Of a stretch of DNA of 64,000 nucleotides, positions 1-9,500 are shown in pieces; within the stretch, counting starts at the first letter, position 1; every line of letters begins with the position of its first letter. The notes under the pieces are model-generated. The model saw nothing but the letters and a program-made list of their open reading frames with translations, was not told where the DNA came from and ran no database searches. The stretch lies in assembly GCA_947179485.1 (NCBI GenBank), contig OX359249.1, positions 54,757,402 to 54,821,401 on the forward strand, read 5' to 3'. Origin of the DNA: Allacma fusca. Taxonomy: Eukaryota > Arthropoda > Collembola > Symphypleona > Sminthuridae. The translations under genes and the position numbers were made by a program.

Positions 1-1665
1 TTTACCTCTCTTATTGCAAAGCGTCTGAACTTATGGGCCGAGACATACGGAAAGCTCCCTGAAAGTCAAGCAGGATTTAGAAAAGGTCGAGGTTGTCTTG
101 ACCAAATATACTGTCTTATGACCATCATTCAGTGTAAGCTTAGACATGCCGGAGGGAAGCTGTTTGCACTGTTCATTGACTTTCAGAGAGCTTTCGATAG
201 CATTCCCCACGACAAACTATGGCATAAGTTGCATGCATTAGGTGTAAGTGCCAGGGTAATAAATATCCTTCGCTCAATTTATTGTAAGGCCAGAATGCGT
301 ATTAGAACCCTTGAAGGCTATACTAAGTATTTCGATGTAACACAAGGTGTGCTGCAGGGTGAGATCTTGAGCCCTTTACTATTCGCTCTGTACATTAGTG
401 ACCTAGACGAGTTTATGTTAGGTAAAGGGTGCACCCCTGTGAGCGGCGGAAATTACCCTATTGTAAACTTACTCTTAGCCGATGACACTGTCACTCTTGC
501 TGATAGCAAGATATCCCTACAGAAAAAAATCAACGTAATTGCCGAATATTGTTCAATGAATGATCTTGTTATAAATTTAAGCAAAACAAAAATTATCGTG
601 TTTAGGAAGGGAGGTAAACTATGTAGTTCACATCGTTGGTTTCTAAATAATAATCCGGTTGAAATTGTAAAAACTTACACTTACCTCGGTATTGTATTCT
701 CCTCTTCCGGGGTATTCTACGAGGCTCTTAATGATAGGATCTCAAAGGCCAGAACATCACTTGCAAAGGTTATTGAACTAGGTTCAAAAAGTAACATGTA
801 CTCCTGGAATGGTAGATGCAAGCTGTTCGACTCCATTTGTACTTCAACATTACTGTATGCTTCCCCAATATGGTGCGTTAATTATGTAAACTTAGATTAT
901 ATTGAATGTATTCAAACATACTATCTTAAGCGGGTTCTAAGACTTCCACGATGTACGCCCAACTATATAGTAAGAATAGAGACCGGACGTCGTAAACTAA
1001 GACATCGAGTAGTCTCGGACCTACTAAGGTTCTGGTTTAGGATTTTGTTAATGAAGGATGACAGACTCCCTAAAATTTGCTACAATCGGTTACTACAGTT
1101 GCACTTCCAAAAGTCTTTACACCCAAAGTATAATTGGTTGCAAGGTATTGAGGACACTCTTTCCATGTTTGGCTTCCAACATATATTTACACAGCAGTGC
1201 CCCTATACCCTGTATGCTAACATTTCTAAAATACTTATTGCCATTAGCGAATCTGATTATGACAATGATATTCAGAGGGTGGTTCACTCTACTACCAACA
1301 CCTTGTATAAACACGTTTATGATGTAAATAACAAACGGTATTTAAACTTAAACATCAGCTTTATTTTTAAGCGTATTATAGCACAAATTCGTACAAATTG
1401 TGGAATGATAGCACATAAGTACCAACAAATGATTTTTGATTACGATGTGTGCAAAAAATGCGGTGCCGCTAATTCTAACGACTTGGAGCACTTCCTGTTA
1501 GTTTGTAAGTGTACTGAATCTTTAAGACGTAAACATAATATACTTCACAATGATCTGTTCCACTTGTTAAGGTCCCTAAACAGTTCGAATGTTAATTCCA
1601 TTAAACTATTTTGTTATTACATTTTTGATTGTATAAAATGTATTGAAAATGTTCATGATGGGTAA
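1..1665 (+). CDS. LINE ORF2-type reverse transcriptase, C-terminal part (5' end outside window)
   Basis: The frame is open from base 1 to the TAA at 1663-1665. It encodes the reverse transcriptase that copies the LINE RNA into DNA at a nicked chromosomal target (target-primed reverse transcription, established for the family). Visible motifs are AGFRKGRG upstream of motif A, FIDFQRAFD (motif A, catalytic Asp), GVLQGEILSP (motif B-like), LLADD at 472-486 (the catalytic Asp pair is coded at 481-486), YLGIVF (thumb entry) and a C-terminal CX2CX9HX4C knuckle coded at 1450-1506. The first ATG in view is at 118, but coding clearly begins upstream. The protein is identical to the matching part of the copy at 3349-5349. 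No frameshift or stop occurs in the visible part. The missing N-terminal half prevents any call on activity. Confidence 0.9.
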   Translation, partial: FTSLIAKRLNLWAETYGKLPESQAGFRKGRGCLDQIYCLMTIIQCKLRHAGGKLFALFIDFQRAFDSIPHDKLWHKLHALGVSARVINILRSIYCKARMRIRTLEGYTKYFDVTQGVLQGEILSPLLFALYISDLDEFMLGKGCTPVSGGNYPIVNLLLADDTVTLADSKISLQKKINVIAEYCSMNDLVINLSKTKIIVFRKGGKLCSSHRWFLNNNPVEIVKTYTYLGIVFSSSGVFYEALNDRISKARTSLAKVIELGSKSNMYSWNGRCKLFDSICTSTLLYASPIWCVNYVNLDYIECIQTYYLKRVLRLPRCTPNYIVRIETGRRKLRHRVVSDLLRFWFRILLMKDDRLPKICYNRLLQLHFQKSLHPKYNWLQGIEDTLSMFGFQHIFTQQCPYTLYANISKILIAISESDYDNDIQRVVHSTTNTLYKHVYDVNNKRYLNLNISFIFKRIIAQIRTNCGMIAHKYQQMIFDYDVCKKCGAANSNDLEHFLLVCKCTESLRRKHNILHNDLFHLLRSLNSSNVNSIKLFCYYIFDCIKCIENVHDG

Positions 1666-1676
1666 GTCCCAAGTGA

Positions 1677-1682
1677 AATAAA
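1677..1682 (+). promoter_or_regulatory. AATAAA polyadenylation signal of LINE copy 1
   Basis: A canonical AATAAA lies 11 bases after the ORF stop and about 20 bases before the terminal GATT repeats. This placement is typical of a LINE 3' UTR. The whole 3' UTR is only about 47 bp, which is very short. Confidence 0.6.
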
Positions 1683-1700
1683 ACTGACCCTTGTTTGGTC

Positions 1701-1712
1701 GATTGATTGATT
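1701..1712 (+). repeat. (GATT)3 microsatellite tail of LINE copy 1
   Basis: Three perfect GATT units end the element. The next bases, GAATCGG, are the head of a satellite monomer (normally GATGAATCGG). Simple-repeat tails instead of poly(A) are known for several LINE clades. Confidence 0.8.
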
Positions 1713-3119
1713 GAATCGGAAAACTGAAAATAGCGATGAAAATGACGTCGTTGCTTTAGTCACTTTTTCAGGTGTTTGCCGAACTCATCAGAATCTCTTT
1801 ATATTTTGGGAATACACGCGGGAAGTCTGCTAAAGCTCAATTCTCGAATTTGAGATGAATCGGAAAACTTTGCAAATAGCTACGAAAATGAAGTGTCGTT
1901 GCTCTGGTCACTTTTTATGGTGTTTGCTGAACTCGGAATCTCTTTATATTTTGGTAATACACGCGGGCTTTCTGCAAAGGCTCAATTCTCGAATTTGAGA
2001 TGAATCGGAAAACTGAAAATAGCGATGAAAATGACGTCGTTGCATTAGTCACTTTTTCAGGTGTTTGCTGAACTCATCAGAATCTCTTTATATTTTGGGA
2101 ATACACGCGGGAAGTCTGCTTAAGCTCAATTCTCGAATTTGAGATGAATCGGAAAACTTTGAAAATAGCTACGAAAATGGAGTGTCGTTGCTCTGGTCAC
2201 TTTTTATGGTGTTTGCTGAACTCGGAATCTCTTTATATTTTGGGAATACACGCGGGAGGTCTGCTAAAGCTCAATTCTCGAATTTGAGATGAATCGGAAA
2301 ACTTTGAAAATAGCTACGAAAATGAAGTGTCGTTGCTCGGGTCAGTTTTTATGGTGTTTGCTGAACTCGTTGAAATCCCTTTAGACTGGCAATACACGCG
2401 GACGGTCTGCTAAAGCTCAATTTTCGAATTTGAGATGAATCCGAAAACTTAGAAAATAGCGATGAAAATGACGTCGTTGCATTAGTCACTTTTTCAGGTG
2501 TTTGCTGAAATCATCAGAATCTTTTTATATTTTATGAATACACGCGGGCGGTCTGCTAAAGCTCAATTCTCGAATTTGACATGAATCGGAAAACTTTGAA
2601 AATAGCTACGAAAATGAAGTGTCGTTGCTCTGGGCACTTTTTATGGTGTTTGCTGAACTCGTCGGAATCTCTTTGCATTTTGGGAATACACGCGGGCTGT
2701 CTGCCAAAGCTCAATTCTCGAATTTGTGATGAATCGGAAAACTGAAAATAGCGATGAAAATGACGTCGTTGCTCTGGTCACTTTTTATGGTGTGTGCTGA
2801 ACTCGTCAGAATCTCTTTATACTTTGGGAATCCACCCAGGCAGTCTGCTTAAGCTCGTATCTCGAATTTACGATGAATCGAAAAACTAAAAAATGCTATA
2901 AAATGACGTCGTAGCTCTGGTCACTTTCAAGGGTGTTTAGTGAACCCGTCAGAATCTCTTTCAACTTTGGGAATACACGCGGGCGGTCTGCTAAAGCTCA
3001 ATTCTTGAATTTGAGATGAATCGGAAAACTTTGAAAATAGCTACGAAAATGAAGTGTCGTTGCTCTGGTCACTTTTTATGGTGTTTGCTGAACTCGGAAT
3101 CTCTTTATATTTTGGGAAT
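1713..3119 (+). repeat. Satellite segment between the two LINE copies
   Basis: This segment holds about 9.6 head-to-tail satellite monomers. It has a truncated first unit (1713-1853), eight full units starting at about 1854, 1999, 2143, 2288, 2434, 2580, 2728 and 2872 (143-148 bp each), and a unit starting at 3015 that is broken at 3119 by LINE copy 2. Alpha- and beta-class monomers alternate, with one delta unit (2728) and one gamma unit (2872). The monomer at 2288 carries a 2-bp deletion variant (TTAGACTGGCAA) seen again at 45-52 kb. No gene is visible. Confidence 0.95.
2897..2909 (+). promoter_or_regulatory. TATAAAA plus TGACGT motif in a gamma monomer (representative, speculative)
   Basis: TATAAAA is followed at once by TGACGT (half of a CRE/ATF site). 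The combination recurs in gamma monomers whose text reads GCTATAAAATGACG or GTTATAAAATGACG, for example at 32829. Others read GCGATAAAATG and lose the TATA. No transcript evidence exists here. It may simply be AT-rich repeat sequence. Confidence 0.2.
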
Positions 3120-3120
3120 T

Positions 3121-3327
3121 TTACGGTTTAAAAGCGATCGCAGTCGTGATATATACGTTTGTCGTAAGAAGGAATATAAAACCCTTGTCAAAAAGAAAAA
3201 ACAGGATAGGTTTAAACTAGTTCAGGAATTATTATCTAATTGTAAGAGTAGTACGGAGTTCTGGGGAACAATACGTATGTATAGAACATCTAGTGGCAAT
3301 GTAAACTGTATAAAAACTTCTCAGTGA
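3121..3327 (+). pseudogene. LINE inter-domain linker coding remnant, ended by in-frame TGA
   Basis: This is the coding remnant just upstream of the long RT frame and in the same reading frame (all codons start at positions congruent to 1 mod 3). It is basic and tyrosine-rich (RKKEYKTLVKKKKQDRF, then EFWGTIRMY), which fits the segment linking endonuclease and RT in LINE proteins. It ends in TGA at 3325-3327. The residues around it (SQ, stop, ELFYKNAM) suggest that a TGG tryptophan codon, usual at this place in LINE proteins, was mutated. The frame is also open leftward into the satellite to an ATG at 3016, but that fusion is accidental. Confidence 0.7.
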
Positions 3328-3348
3328 GAGTTATTTTACAAAAATGCG

Positions 3349-5349
3349 ATGCCAATAAGATCAGTAGCTGACATAACTGAGGTGTTTTTTAACAATAATC
3401 CCGATATGGATAAGCCCTTTTCTATTGATGAGTTAAAATCGTGCATTGCCTGCTTATCTATTGGAAAATCACCGGGCCCTGACTGTATTCCCAATATAAT
3501 GTTAAAGCAGCTTCCTGATAATATACTCACATGCTTACTCAAGATATTCAACTCAGCTTTCGCGACAGGCATCTCCCCTCATGTATGGTCAGAAATAGAA
3601 GTCGTGATGCTATTCAAAAAGGGGGAGAAAGACCTACCAGCAAACTACAGAGGAATTGCTCTTATTAATACTATAACCAAATTGTTTACCTCTCTTATTG
3701 CAAAGCGTCTGAACTTATGGGCCGAGACATACGGAAAGCTCCCTGAAAGTCAAGCAGGATTTAGAAAAGGTCGAGGTTGTCTTGACCAAATATACTGTCT
3801 TATGACCATCATTCAGTGTAAGCTTAGACATGCCGGAGGGAAGCTGTTTGCACTGTTCATTGACTTTCAGAGAGCTTTCGATAGCATTCCCCACGACAAA
3901 CTATGGCATAAGTTGCATGCATTAGGTGTAAGTGCCAGGGTAATAAATATCCTTCGCTCAATTTATTGTAAGGCCAGAATGCGTATTAGAACCCTTGAAG
4001 GCTATACTAAGTATTTCGATGTAACACAAGGTGTGCTGCAGGGTGAGATCTTGAGCCCTTTACTATTCGCTCTGTACATTAGTGACCTAGACGAGTTTAT
4101 GTTAGGTAAAGGGTGCACCCCTGTGAGCGGCGGAAATTACCCTATTGTAAACTTACTCTTAGCCGATGACACTGTCACTCTTGCTGATAGCAAGATATCC
4201 CTACAGAAAAAAATCAACGTAATTGCCGAATATTGTTCAATGAATGATCTTGTTATAAATTTAAGCAAAACAAAAATTATCGTGTTTAGGAAGGGAGGTA
4301 AACTATGTAGTTCACATCGTTGGTTTCTAAATAATAATCCGGTTGAAATTGTAAAAACTTACACTTACCTCGGTATTGTATTCTCCTCTTCCGGGGTATT
4401 CTACGAGGCTCTTAATGATAGGATCTCAAAGGCCAGAACATCACTTGCAAAGGTTATTGAACTAGGTTCAAAAAGTAACATGTACTCCTGGAATGGTAGA
4501 TGCAAGCTGTTCGACTCCATTTGTACTTCAACATTACTGTATGCTTCCCCAATATGGTGCGTTAATTATGTAAACTTAGATTATATTGAATGTATTCAAA
4601 CATACTATCTTAAGCGGGTTCTAAGACTTCCACGATGTACGCCCAACTATATAGTAAGAATAGAGACCGGACGTCGTAAACTAAGACATCGAGTAGTCTC
4701 GGACCTACTAAGGTTCTGGTTTAGGATTTTGTTAATGAAGGATGACAGACTCCCTAAAATTTGCTACAATCGGTTACTACAGTTGCACTTCCAAAAGTCT
4801 TTACACCCAAAGTATAATTGGTTGCAAGGTATTGAGGACACTCTTTCCATGTTTGGCTTCCAACATATATTTACACAGCAGTGCCCCTATACCCTGTATG
4901 CTAACATTTCTAAAATACTTATTGCCATTAGCGAATCTGATTATGACAATGATATTCAGAGGGTGGTTCACTCTACTACCAACACCTTGTATAAACACGT
5001 TTATGATGTAAATAACAAACGGTATTTAAACTTAAACATCAGCTTTATTTTTAAGCGTATTATAGCACAAATTCGTACAAATTGTGGAATGATAGCACAT
5101 AAGTACCAACAAATGATTTTTGATTACGATGTGTGCAAAAAATGCGGTGCCGCTAATTCTAACGACTTGGAGCACTTCCTGTTAGTTTGTAAGTGTACTG
5201 AATCTTTAAGACGTAAACATAATATACTTCACAATGATCTGTTCCACTTGTTAAGGTCCCTAAACAGTTCGAATGTTAATTCCATTAAACTATTTTGTTA
5301 TTACATTTTTGATTGTATAAAATGTATTGAAAATGTTCATGATGGGTAA
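3349..5349 (+). CDS. LINE reverse transcriptase, 666-codon open frame (element is 5'-truncated)
   Basis: This is the RNA-directed DNA polymerase of the LINE. In order it shows: RT entry GKSPGPDCIP (residues 39-48); NYRGIALINTITKLF (99-113); QAGFRKGRG (135-143); motif A FIDFQRAFD with catalytic Asp172; GVLQGE (228-233) followed by SPLLF; LADD with Asp273-Asp274 (the usual aromatic before A is Leu here); FRKGG and YLG (340-342) of the thumb; and a C-terminal CX2CX9HX4C at C596, C599, H609, C614. The ATG at 3349 is only the first Met after an in-frame TGA (3325-3327), so it is probably not the true start. Endonuclease and ORF1 are missing. I see no RNase H domain. The RT core itself has no visible break. 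Clade is not assigned: motif style suggests an APE-endonuclease-type LINE, but the endonuclease cannot be checked here. Confidence 0.9.
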   Translation: MPIRSVADITEVFFNNNPDMDKPFSIDELKSCIACLSIGKSPGPDCIPNIMLKQLPDNILTCLLKIFNSAFATGISPHVWSEIEVVMLFKKGEKDLPANYRGIALINTITKLFTSLIAKRLNLWAETYGKLPESQAGFRKGRGCLDQIYCLMTIIQCKLRHAGGKLFALFIDFQRAFDSIPHDKLWHKLHALGVSARVINILRSIYCKARMRIRTLEGYTKYFDVTQGVLQGEILSPLLFALYISDLDEFMLGKGCTPVSGGNYPIVNLLLADDTVTLADSKISLQKKINVIAEYCSMNDLVINLSKTKIIVFRKGGKLCSSHRWFLNNNPVEIVKTYTYLGIVFSSSGVFYEALNDRISKARTSLAKVIELGSKSNMYSWNGRCKLFDSICTSTLLYASPIWCVNYVNLDYIECIQTYYLKRVLRLPRCTPNYIVRIETGRRKLRHRVVSDLLRFWFRILLMKDDRLPKICYNRLLQLHFQKSLHPKYNWLQGIEDTLSMFGFQHIFTQQCPYTLYANISKILIAISESDYDNDIQRVVHSTTNTLYKHVYDVNNKRYLNLNISFIFKRIIAQIRTNCGMIAHKYQQMIFDYDVCKKCGAANSNDLEHFLLVCKCTESLRRKHNILHNDLFHLLRSLNSSNVNSIKLFCYYIFDCIKCIENVHDG

Positions 5350-5360
5350 GTCCCACGTGA

Positions 5361-5366
5361 AATAAA
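5361..5366 (+). promoter_or_regulatory. AATAAA polyadenylation signal of LINE copy 2
   Basis: Identical in sequence and spacing to the signal at 1677-1682. It lies 11 bases after the TAA stop and 18 bases before the GATT tail. Confidence 0.6.
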
Positions 5367-5384
5367 ACTGACCCTTGTTTGGTC

Positions 5385-5396
5385 GATTGATTGATT
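5385..5396 (+). repeat. (GATT)3 microsatellite tail of LINE copy 2
   Basis: Three GATT units have the same count and the same junction to GAATCGG as copy 1. The tail resembles the satellite head GATGAATCGG into which it is joined. Confidence 0.8.
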
Positions 5397-6546
5397 GAAT
5401 CGGAAAACTGAAAATAGCGATGAAAATGACGTCGTTGCATTAGTCACTTTTTCAGGTGTTTGCTGAACTCATCAGAATCTCGTTATATTTTGGGAATACA
5501 CGCGGGAAGTCTGCTAAAGCTCAATTTTCGAATTTGAGATGAATCCGAAAACTGAAAATAGCTACGAAAATGAAGTGTCGTTGCTCTGGTCACTTTTTCA
5601 GGTGTTTGCTGCACTCATTAGATTCTCTTTATATTTTGGGAATACACGCGGGCGGTCTGCTAAAGCTCAATTCTCGAATTTGTGATGAATCGGAAAACTT
5701 AAAAAATAGCGATGAAAATGACGTCGTTGCTCTGGTCACTTTTTATGGTGTGTGCTGAACTCGTCAGAATCTCTTTATACTTTGGGAATCCACTCAGGCA
5801 GTCTGCTTAAGCTCGTATCTCGAATTTACGATGAATCGAAAAGCTTTTAAATTGCGATAAAATGACGTAGCTTTGGTCACTTTCAAGGGTGTTTAGTGAA
5901 CCCGCCAGAATCTCTTTCAACTTTGGCAATACACGCGGACGGTCTGATAAAGCTCAATTTTTGAATTTGAGATGAATCGCGAAAACTGAAAATAGCGATG
6001 AAAATGACGTCGTTGCTCTGGTCACTTTTTATGGTGTTTGCTGAACTCGTTGAAATCCCTTTAGACTTTTTCAATACACGCGGACGGTCTGCTAAAGCTC
6101 AATTTTCGAATTTGAGATGAATCGGAAAACTGAAAATAGCTACGAAAATGAAGTGTCGTTGCTCTGGTCACTTTTTCAGGTGTTTGCTGCACTCATCAGA
6201 TTCTCTTTATATTTTGGAAATACACGCTGGCGGTCTGCTTAAGCTCAATTCTCGAATTTGAGATGAATCGGAAAACTTTGAAAATAGCTACGAAAATAAG
6301 GTGTTGCTCTGGTCACTTTTTATGGTGTGTGCTGAACTCGTCAGAATCTCTTTATACTTTGAGAATCCACTCAGGCAGTCTGCTTAAGCTCGTATATCGA
6401 ATTGACGATGAATCGAAAAACTAAAAAATGCTATAAAATGACGTAGCTCTGGTCACTTTCAAGGGTGTTTAGTGAACCCGTCAGAATCTCTTTATATTTT
6501 GGGAATACACGCGGGCGGTCTGGTAAACCTCAATTCTCGAATTTGA
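5397..6546 (+). repeat. Satellite domain I: heterogeneous monomers next to the LINE
   Basis: About eight diverged monomers of mixed class lie here, with no clear internal higher-order period. They include a gamma variant with GCTTTTAAATTGCGATAAAATG (split here as GCTTTTAAATT, GCGATAAAATG) near 5830-5870 and a unit with GACTTTTTCAATAC near 6064 where others read GACTTTGGCAATAC. Higher divergence at this end than in the middle of the array is expected for an array edge. Confidence 0.7.
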
Positions 6547-9500
6547 GATGAATCGGAAAACTGAAAATAGCTACGAAAATGAAGTGTCGTTGCTCTGGTC
6601 ACTTTTTATGGTGTTTTCTCAACTCGGAATCTCTTTATATTTTGGGAATACACGCGGGCTGTCTGCAAAGGCTCAATTCTCGAATTTGAGAAGAATCGGA
6701 AAACTCAAAATAGCGATGAAAATGACGTCGTTGCATTAGTCACTTTTTCAGATGTTTCCTGAACTCATCAGAATCTCTTTATATTTTAAGAATACACGCG
6801 GGAAGTCTGCTAAAGCTCAATTCTCGAATTTGAGATGAATCGGAAAACTTTGAAAATAGCTACGAAAATGAAGTGTCGTTGCTCTGGTCACTTTTTATGG
6901 TGTTTGCTGAACTCGTCGTTATCTCTTTATATTTTGTGAATACACGCGGGCTGTCTGCAAAGGCTCAATTCTCGAATTTGAGATGAATCGGAAAACTGAA
7001 AATAGCGATGAAAATGACGTCGTTGCTCTGGTCACTTTTTATGGTGTTTGCTGAACTCGTTGAAATCCCTTTAGACTTTGGCAATAACCGCGGACGGGCT
7101 GCTAAAGCTCAATTTTCGAATTTGAGATGAATCCGAAAACTTAGAAAATAGCGATGAAAATGACGTCGTTGCATTAGTAACTTTTTCAGGTGTTTGCTGA
7201 AATCATCAATCTTTTTATATTTTATGAATACACGCGGGCGGTCTGCTAAAGCTCAATTCTCGAATTTGAGATGAATCGGAAAACTGAAAATAGCTACGAA
7301 AATGAAGTGTCGTTGCTCTGGTCACTTTTTCAGGTGTTTGCTGCACTCATCAGATTCTCTTTATATTTTGGAAATACACGCTGGCGGTCTGCTAAAGCTC
7401 AATACTCGAATTTGAGATGAATCGGAAAACTTTGAAAATAGCTACGAAAATGAAGTGTTGCTCTGGTCACTTTTTATGGTGTGTGCTGAACTCGTCAGAA
7501 TCTCTTTATACTTTGAGAATCCACTCAGGCAGTCTGCTTAAGCTCGTATATCGAATTGACGATGAATCGAAAAACTAAAAAATGCTATAAAATGACGTAG
7601 CTCTGGTCACTTTCAAGGGTGTTTAGTGAACCCGTCAGAATCTCTTTATATTTTGGGAATACACGCGGGCGGTCTGGTAAACCTCAATTCTCGAATTTGA
7701 GATGAATCGGAAAACTTTGAAAATAGCTACGAAAATGAAGTGTCGTTGCTCTGGTCACTTTTTATGGTGTTTGCTGAACTCGGAATCTCTATATTTTGGG
7801 AATACACGCGGGCTGTCTGCAAAGGCTCAATTCTCGAATTTGAGAAGAATCGGAAAACTCAAAATAGCGATGAAAATGACGTCGTTGCATTAGTAACTTT
7901 TTCAGGTGTTTGCTGAACTCATCAGAATCTCTTTATATTTTGGGAATACACGCGGGAAGTCTGCTAAAGCTCAATTCTCGAATTTGAGATGAATCGGAAA
8001 ACTGAAAATAGCTACGAAAATGAAGTGTCGTTGCTCTGGTCACTTTTTATGGTGTTTGCTGAACTCGGAATCTCTATATTTTGGGAATACACGCGGGCTG
8101 TCTGCAAAGGCTCAATTCTCGAATTTGAGAAGAATCGGAAAACTCAAAATAGCGATGAAAATGACGTCGTTGCATTAGTCACTTTTTCAGGTGTTTGCTG
8201 AAATCATCAATCTTTTTATATTTTATGAATACACGCGGGCGGTCTGCTAAAGCTCAATTCTCGAATTTGAGATGAATCGGAAAACTGAAAATAGCTACGA
8301 AAATGAAGTGTCGTTGCTCTGGTCACTTTTTCAGGTGTTTGCTGCACTCATCAGATTCTCTTTATATTTTGGAAATACACGCTGGCGGTCTGCTAAAGCT
8401 CAATTCTCGAATTTGAGATGAATCGGAAAACTTTGAAAATAGCTACGAAAATGAAGTGTTGCTCTGGTCACTTTTTATGGTGTGTGCTGAACTCGTCAGA
8501 ATCTCTTTATACTTTGAGAATCCACTCAGGCAGTCTGCTTAAGCTCGTATATCGAATTGACGATGAATCGAAAAACTAAAAAATGCTATAAAATGACGTA
8601 GCTCTGGTCACTTTCAAGGGTGTTTAGTGAACCCGTCAGAATCTCTTTATATTTTGGGAATACACGCGGGCGGTCTGGTAAACCTCAATTCTCGAATTTG
8701 AGATGAATCGGAAAACTTTGAAAATAGCTACGAAAATGAAGTGTCGTTGCTCTGGTCACTTTTTATGGTGTTTGCTGAACTCGGAATCTCTATATTTTGG
8801 GAATACACGCGGGCTGTCTGCAAAGGCTCAATTCTCGAATTTGAGAAGAATCGGAAAACTGAAAATAGCGATGAAAATGACGTCGTTGCATTAGTAACTT
8901 TTTCAGGTGTTTGCTGAAATCATCAATCTTTTTATATTTTATGAATACACGCGGGCGGTCTGCTAAAGCTCAATTCTCGAATTTGAGATGAATCGGAAAA
9001 CTGAAAATAGCTACGAAAATGAAGTGTCGTTGCTCTGGTCACTTTTTCAGGTGTTTGCTGCACTCATCAGATTCTCTTTATATTTTGGAAATACACGCTG
9101 GCGGTCTGCTAAAGCTCAATTCTCGAATTTGAGATGAATCGGAAAACTTTGAAAATAGCTACGAAAATGAAGTGTTGCTCTGGTCACTTTTTATGGTGTG
9201 TGCTGAACTCGTCAGAATCTCTTTATACTTTGAGAATCCACTCAGGCAGTCTGCTTAAGCTCGTATATCGAATTGACGATGAATCGAAAAACTAAAAAAT
9301 GCTATAAAATGACGTAGCTCTGGTCACTTTCAAGGGTGTTTAGTGAACCCGTCAGAATCTATTTATATTTTGGGAATACACGCGGGCGGTCTGGTAAACC
9401 TCAATTCTCGAATTTGAGATGAATCGGAAAACTTTGAAAATAGCTACGAAAATGAAGTGTCGTTGCTCTGGTCACTTTTTATGGTGTTTGCTGAACTCGG

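Larger units (their letters stand above)
1..1712 (+). mobile_element. LINE (non-LTR retrotransposon) copy 1, 3' part, cut by window edge
   Basis: This is the 3' portion of a non-LTR retrotransposon. It begins inside the reverse-transcriptase domain at the window edge and runs through the C-terminal region, the stop codon, an AATAAA signal and a short (GATT)3 tail, then passes straight into satellite DNA. It aligns without gaps to bases 3685-5396. The only difference I found is A at 1672 versus C at 5356. No LTR, integrase or protease is present. The 5' end, and whether this copy has the same truncation point as copy 2, lies outside the window. The clade cannot be fixed by eye. Confidence 0.93.
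3120..5396 (+). mobile_element. LINE (non-LTR retrotransposon) copy 2, 5'-truncated, both junctions visible
   Basis: This 2277-bp LINE insertion is flanked by satellite on both sides. The left junction breaks a beta monomer after TTTTGGGAAT (3110-3119), where the satellite would continue ACACGCGGG. The right junction follows the (GATT)3 tail and resumes at GAATCGG. It contains a linker, reverse transcriptase, C-terminal knuckle, AATAAA and tail. The upstream endonuclease domain and ORF1 are absent, which indicates 5' truncation between endonuclease and RT. No clear target-site duplication is visible. Compared with an intact monomer, about 43 bp of satellite are missing between the flanks. Bases 3685-5396 match copy 1 with one substitution. 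Confidence 0.95.

Noticed and set aside
1058-1327. Overlapping 89-codon (+) and 65-codon (-) frames inside the RT gene, repeated at 4742-5011 and 4801-4998
   Set aside because: They are shadow frames within the reverse-transcriptase coding region, with no family resemblance of their own.
3016-3327. 103-codon frame starting in satellite and running into the LINE
   Set aside because: The ATG is in a satellite monomer and the frame crosses the insertion junction by chance. Only the LINE part from 3121 is real coding remnant.
1-3684. Treating the 3684-bp LINE-plus-satellite unit as an established tandem repeat
   Set aside because: Only one full unit is visible, the satellite after copy 2 departs from that after copy 1 within about one monomer, and the left junction of copy 1 is outside the window. 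Kept as a finding with alternatives instead of a repeat feature.
1-5396. LTR retrotransposon, retrovirus or group II intron origin of the reverse transcriptase
   Set aside because: There are no LTRs, gag, protease, integrase or intron maturase features. The motif order, very short 3' UTR, AATAAA and microsatellite tail fit a LINE.
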